From contig NW_022145609.1 in NCBI RefSeq assembly GCF_000002235.5, positions 6,393,214 to 6,457,213 of the forward strand: a stretch of DNA of 64,000 nucleotides. Direction: 5' to 3'. Shown here piece by piece: positions 63,295-64,000 of the stretch (position 1 is its first letter; every line of letters begins with the position of its first letter). Both the position numbers and the translations under genes were made by a program. The stretch is from Strongylocentrotus purpuratus (Eukaryota; Echinodermata; Echinoidea; Camarodonta; Strongylocentrotidae). A model generated the notes under the pieces. The model searched no databases and was not told the DNA's origin. It saw nothing but the letters and a program-made list of their open reading frames with translations.

Positions 63295-64000
63295 ATACAC
63301 ACACAAAAACACACCCACACACACGCATACGTACACACACACACACACACACCCACACATACACACACATACACACGCACGTAAATCTAAACCATGATAT
63401 ATTTATTTTATACATCCACGTATAACATATTGTGCATGAATGAATTATACATACAAGTCGAACATATGTCATTGTACATTTTATTTGAAATGTAATTTGC
63501 ATTTGCACATACAATTTTCAGAGTATGACCAGAAAAACCAAATTGACAGCGAGAAAACTGACCAGCAAAAAATGACCCGCATAAAATGACCAGCAAAAAA
63601 TGTGAAGAAAAAAATGCACATAAATTATCTGTAGCATTTCCTCTTTTTAGGGGCCCTACACATGTCGCAAACATGTTAACCATACTTTTAAAAGTAACAG
63701 ATCACCGATTATTCTGAAAGATGTATGTATGTACAGTCCAGCTAAATTATGTCTCATATTCTTGACACAAACTGTTCGCAGAAGTATGCTGTCACGAATC
63801 TCTCATATAATAAATGTATATCTAAAATGACATACGAAGTGAGATCCAAAGGAATATAAGCCGTCAAAACAAACGTAGAATCAAAAACAAGTATTGAAAA
63901 AAGGTTATGAAATTACTTTTGGCAAATCTAGTTGAATGATCATGTTGGCTTACATGGACTTGCTAATTTAATAAAACAAAAGATATAACAAGACGTCCAA
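62185..64000. repeat. 3'-flank block, copy 3 (start of next array unit)
   Basis: Matches 1530-3000 in order and orientation, including a minus-strand tRNA-like SINE (62190-62310; box B type GGTTCGAGTACC). It is interrupted at 62561-63175 by a retroelement 3' end. (TC)n and (CA)n tracts lie at 63269-63378. The match still runs at the window edge. Confidence 0.75.
62561..63175 (+). mobile_element. LINE 3' end inserted in the flank block
   Basis: Absent from the paralogous site near 1925. Ends in AATAAATTAGATTGAATTGA. The word gattt occurs on both sides (62556-62560 and at 63177), as a short target-site duplication would. No ORF is left. Confidence 0.6.

Overview
The window is eukaryotic and gene-poor: about 36% GC by eye, with long introns, GT/AG splice sites, many non-LTR retrotransposon pieces, tRNA-derived SINEs, hAT-like MITEs with poly-C/poly-G interiors, and an exceptional number of foldback (long inverted repeat) elements whose arms are minisatellites. 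That architecture recalls the TU foldback family described from sea urchins, and the gene content also fits an echinoderm. The species assignment is inference; I cannot test it here.

The main result is a tandem pair of paralogous receptor genes on the minus strand. Gene 2 (60728 down to 32265, eight exons) can be assembled by hand with every intron phase matching. Its 1,389 coding bases give a 462-residue protein: signal peptide, C-type lectin domain with an EPN motif, Ig-like domain, fibronectin III domain, one transmembrane helix with a conserved Asn, and a short tail carrying an ITAM-like pair of tyrosines (YxxL-x12-YxxI) and a YxN motif. Gene 1 (21877 down to 9438) has recognisable counterparts of the signal peptide, lectin N-half, Ig, FN3, TM and tail exons. 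It lacks the lectin core exons and has a broken frame in the tail, so it looks like a decaying copy. Blocks 3' of each gene are repeated (about 1.4-6.8 kb, 31.0-32.1 kb and 62.2-64 kb), which suggests an array of at least three units continuing past the right edge.

Layout: 0-9.4 kb, 3' flank of gene 1 with SINEs, MITEs and a LINE remnant. 9.4-21.9 kb, gene 1, with two foldbacks and a LINE in its introns. 20.0-25.6 kb, a foldback pair whose arms bracket exon 1 of gene 1. 25.6-27.1 kb, a small MADF/Myb-SANT-like gene. 27.2-31 kb, a strand-switching repeat and a decayed tnp2-like transposase. 32.3-60.7 kb, gene 2, whose introns hold a 7-kb TU-like foldback carrying a near-intact LINE, a LINE nested in another LINE, an SRP-RNA-like fragment, and several MITEs and foldbacks. 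60.8-64 kb, a hairpin beside the gene 2 start codon, a MITE and the next repeat unit.

The candidate new system is the receptor family itself: lectin recognition, Ig/FN3 stalk and an ITAM-like tail in one polypeptide, tandemly arrayed and remodelled by foldback elements.
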